Source: Rhodococcus sp. P1Y
GTDB lineage: Bacteria > Actinomycetota > Actinomycetes > Mycobacteriales > Mycobacteriaceae
Length of the DNA stretch: 64,000 bases
Assembly (NCBI RefSeq): GCF_003641205.1
Contig: NZ_CP032762.1
Location: 2,852,001-2,916,000, forward strand
Reading direction: 5' to 3'
The stretch's first letter is position 1; the number at the start of each line of letters is the position of its first letter. Positions 63,871 through 64,000 of this stretch are shown in pieces. A model generated the notes under the pieces. That model did not search any database, was not told the DNA's origin, and saw nothing but the letters and a program-made list of their open reading frames with translations. The translations under genes were made by a program, and so were the position numbers.

Positions 63871-64000
63871 GTGGCTCCGCCCGTGCGTGAACATGCACCG
63901 CCCGGCGTAACTACGCGCGCACGATCAGGTCAGAGGTGGTGAGTGCGTAGTTACGTGGGGAGGTAACTACGCGCGCACGGGCGGGAAGAGCCGCACTCAG
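63871..64000. repeat. Nested palindromic element at the right edge
   Basis: GTAACTACGCGCGCAC occurs twice in direct orientation (63907-63922 and 63963-63978), with an inverted near-copy GTGAGTGCGTAGTTAC (63939-63954) between them. An outer pair, GGCTCCGCCCGTGCG (63873-63887) and CGCACGGGCGG...AGCC (63974-63992), encloses the set. It begins right after the LacI-type stop and may continue past the window. No gene is seen here. Confidence 0.75.

Overview
The window looks like a stretch of ordinary chromosome from a high-GC mycolate actinomycete, most likely Rhodococcus or a close relative (Nocardiaceae, order Mycobacteriales). The main argument is gene order. A DUF5319 gene diverges from guaB, then guaB3, choD and guaA follow. 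After these come the mutasome genes imuA'-imuB and dnaE2, an AcrA1-like fatty acyl reductase, folD with a DUF3017 gene, metX-metY, and trpS with yhjD and a DacB1-like carboxypeptidase. From memory, these lie in the same general region and partly the same order in Mycobacterium tuberculosis. GTG and TTG starts and 4-bp ATGA/GTGA stop-start overlaps are common. I saw no rRNA, tRNA, insertion sequence, prophage or CRISPR array.

Layout: 0-7 kb holds guanine nucleotide synthesis (guaB, guaB3, guaA) with a cholesterol-oxidase-like GMC enzyme between them. 7-15 kb is a signalling block: a PspC/LiaF-like membrane protein, a PspC-domain histidine kinase with its LuxR-type regulator, a second DesK-like kinase with a NarL-type regulator, and a Ser/Thr protein kinase. 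15-27 kb holds the SOS-type mutagenesis genes imuA', imuB and dnaE2, with LexA-box-like sites before imuA' and dnaE2; an acyl reductase, an MMPL transporter and a 30-bp tandem repeat array lie among them. 27-34 kb carries a catalytically incomplete histidine-kinase-like protein, ctaD, two exported proteins, trmL and folD. 34-37 kb is the methionine operon metY-metX, read leftward behind a SAM-IV-type riboswitch and a tiny Cys-Cys-Cys leader peptide. 37-49 kb carries an MFS exporter, an iron-siderophore binding lipoprotein with an IdeR-like box, an OmpR/EnvZ-type pair, a YidC paralogue with two small duplicated membrane proteins, xth, trpS, yhjD, a DD-carboxypeptidase and a MepB-family gene.

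50-64 kb is a myo-inositol catabolism island. A leftward operon iolC, Cgl0159-type aldolase-like gene, iolB, iolD, iolH diverges from a GntR-type iolR. A second block holds two LacI-type regulators, three Gfo/Idh/MocA dehydrogenases including an IolG, and an IolE-type dehydratase. A frameshifted AIM24-family gene interrupts it. No iolA and no inositol transporter are visible in the window.

The most interesting non-coding signals are: (1) a SAM-IV-like riboswitch stacked on a polycysteine leader ORF before metY; (2) two perfect ATCAGGG-N4-CCCTGAT inverted repeats at nearly equal distance upstream of two PspC genes; (3) a nine-unit 30-bp array with two alternating core sequences, plus a solitary copy 18 kb away; (4) several unrelated long palindromes at gene ends.
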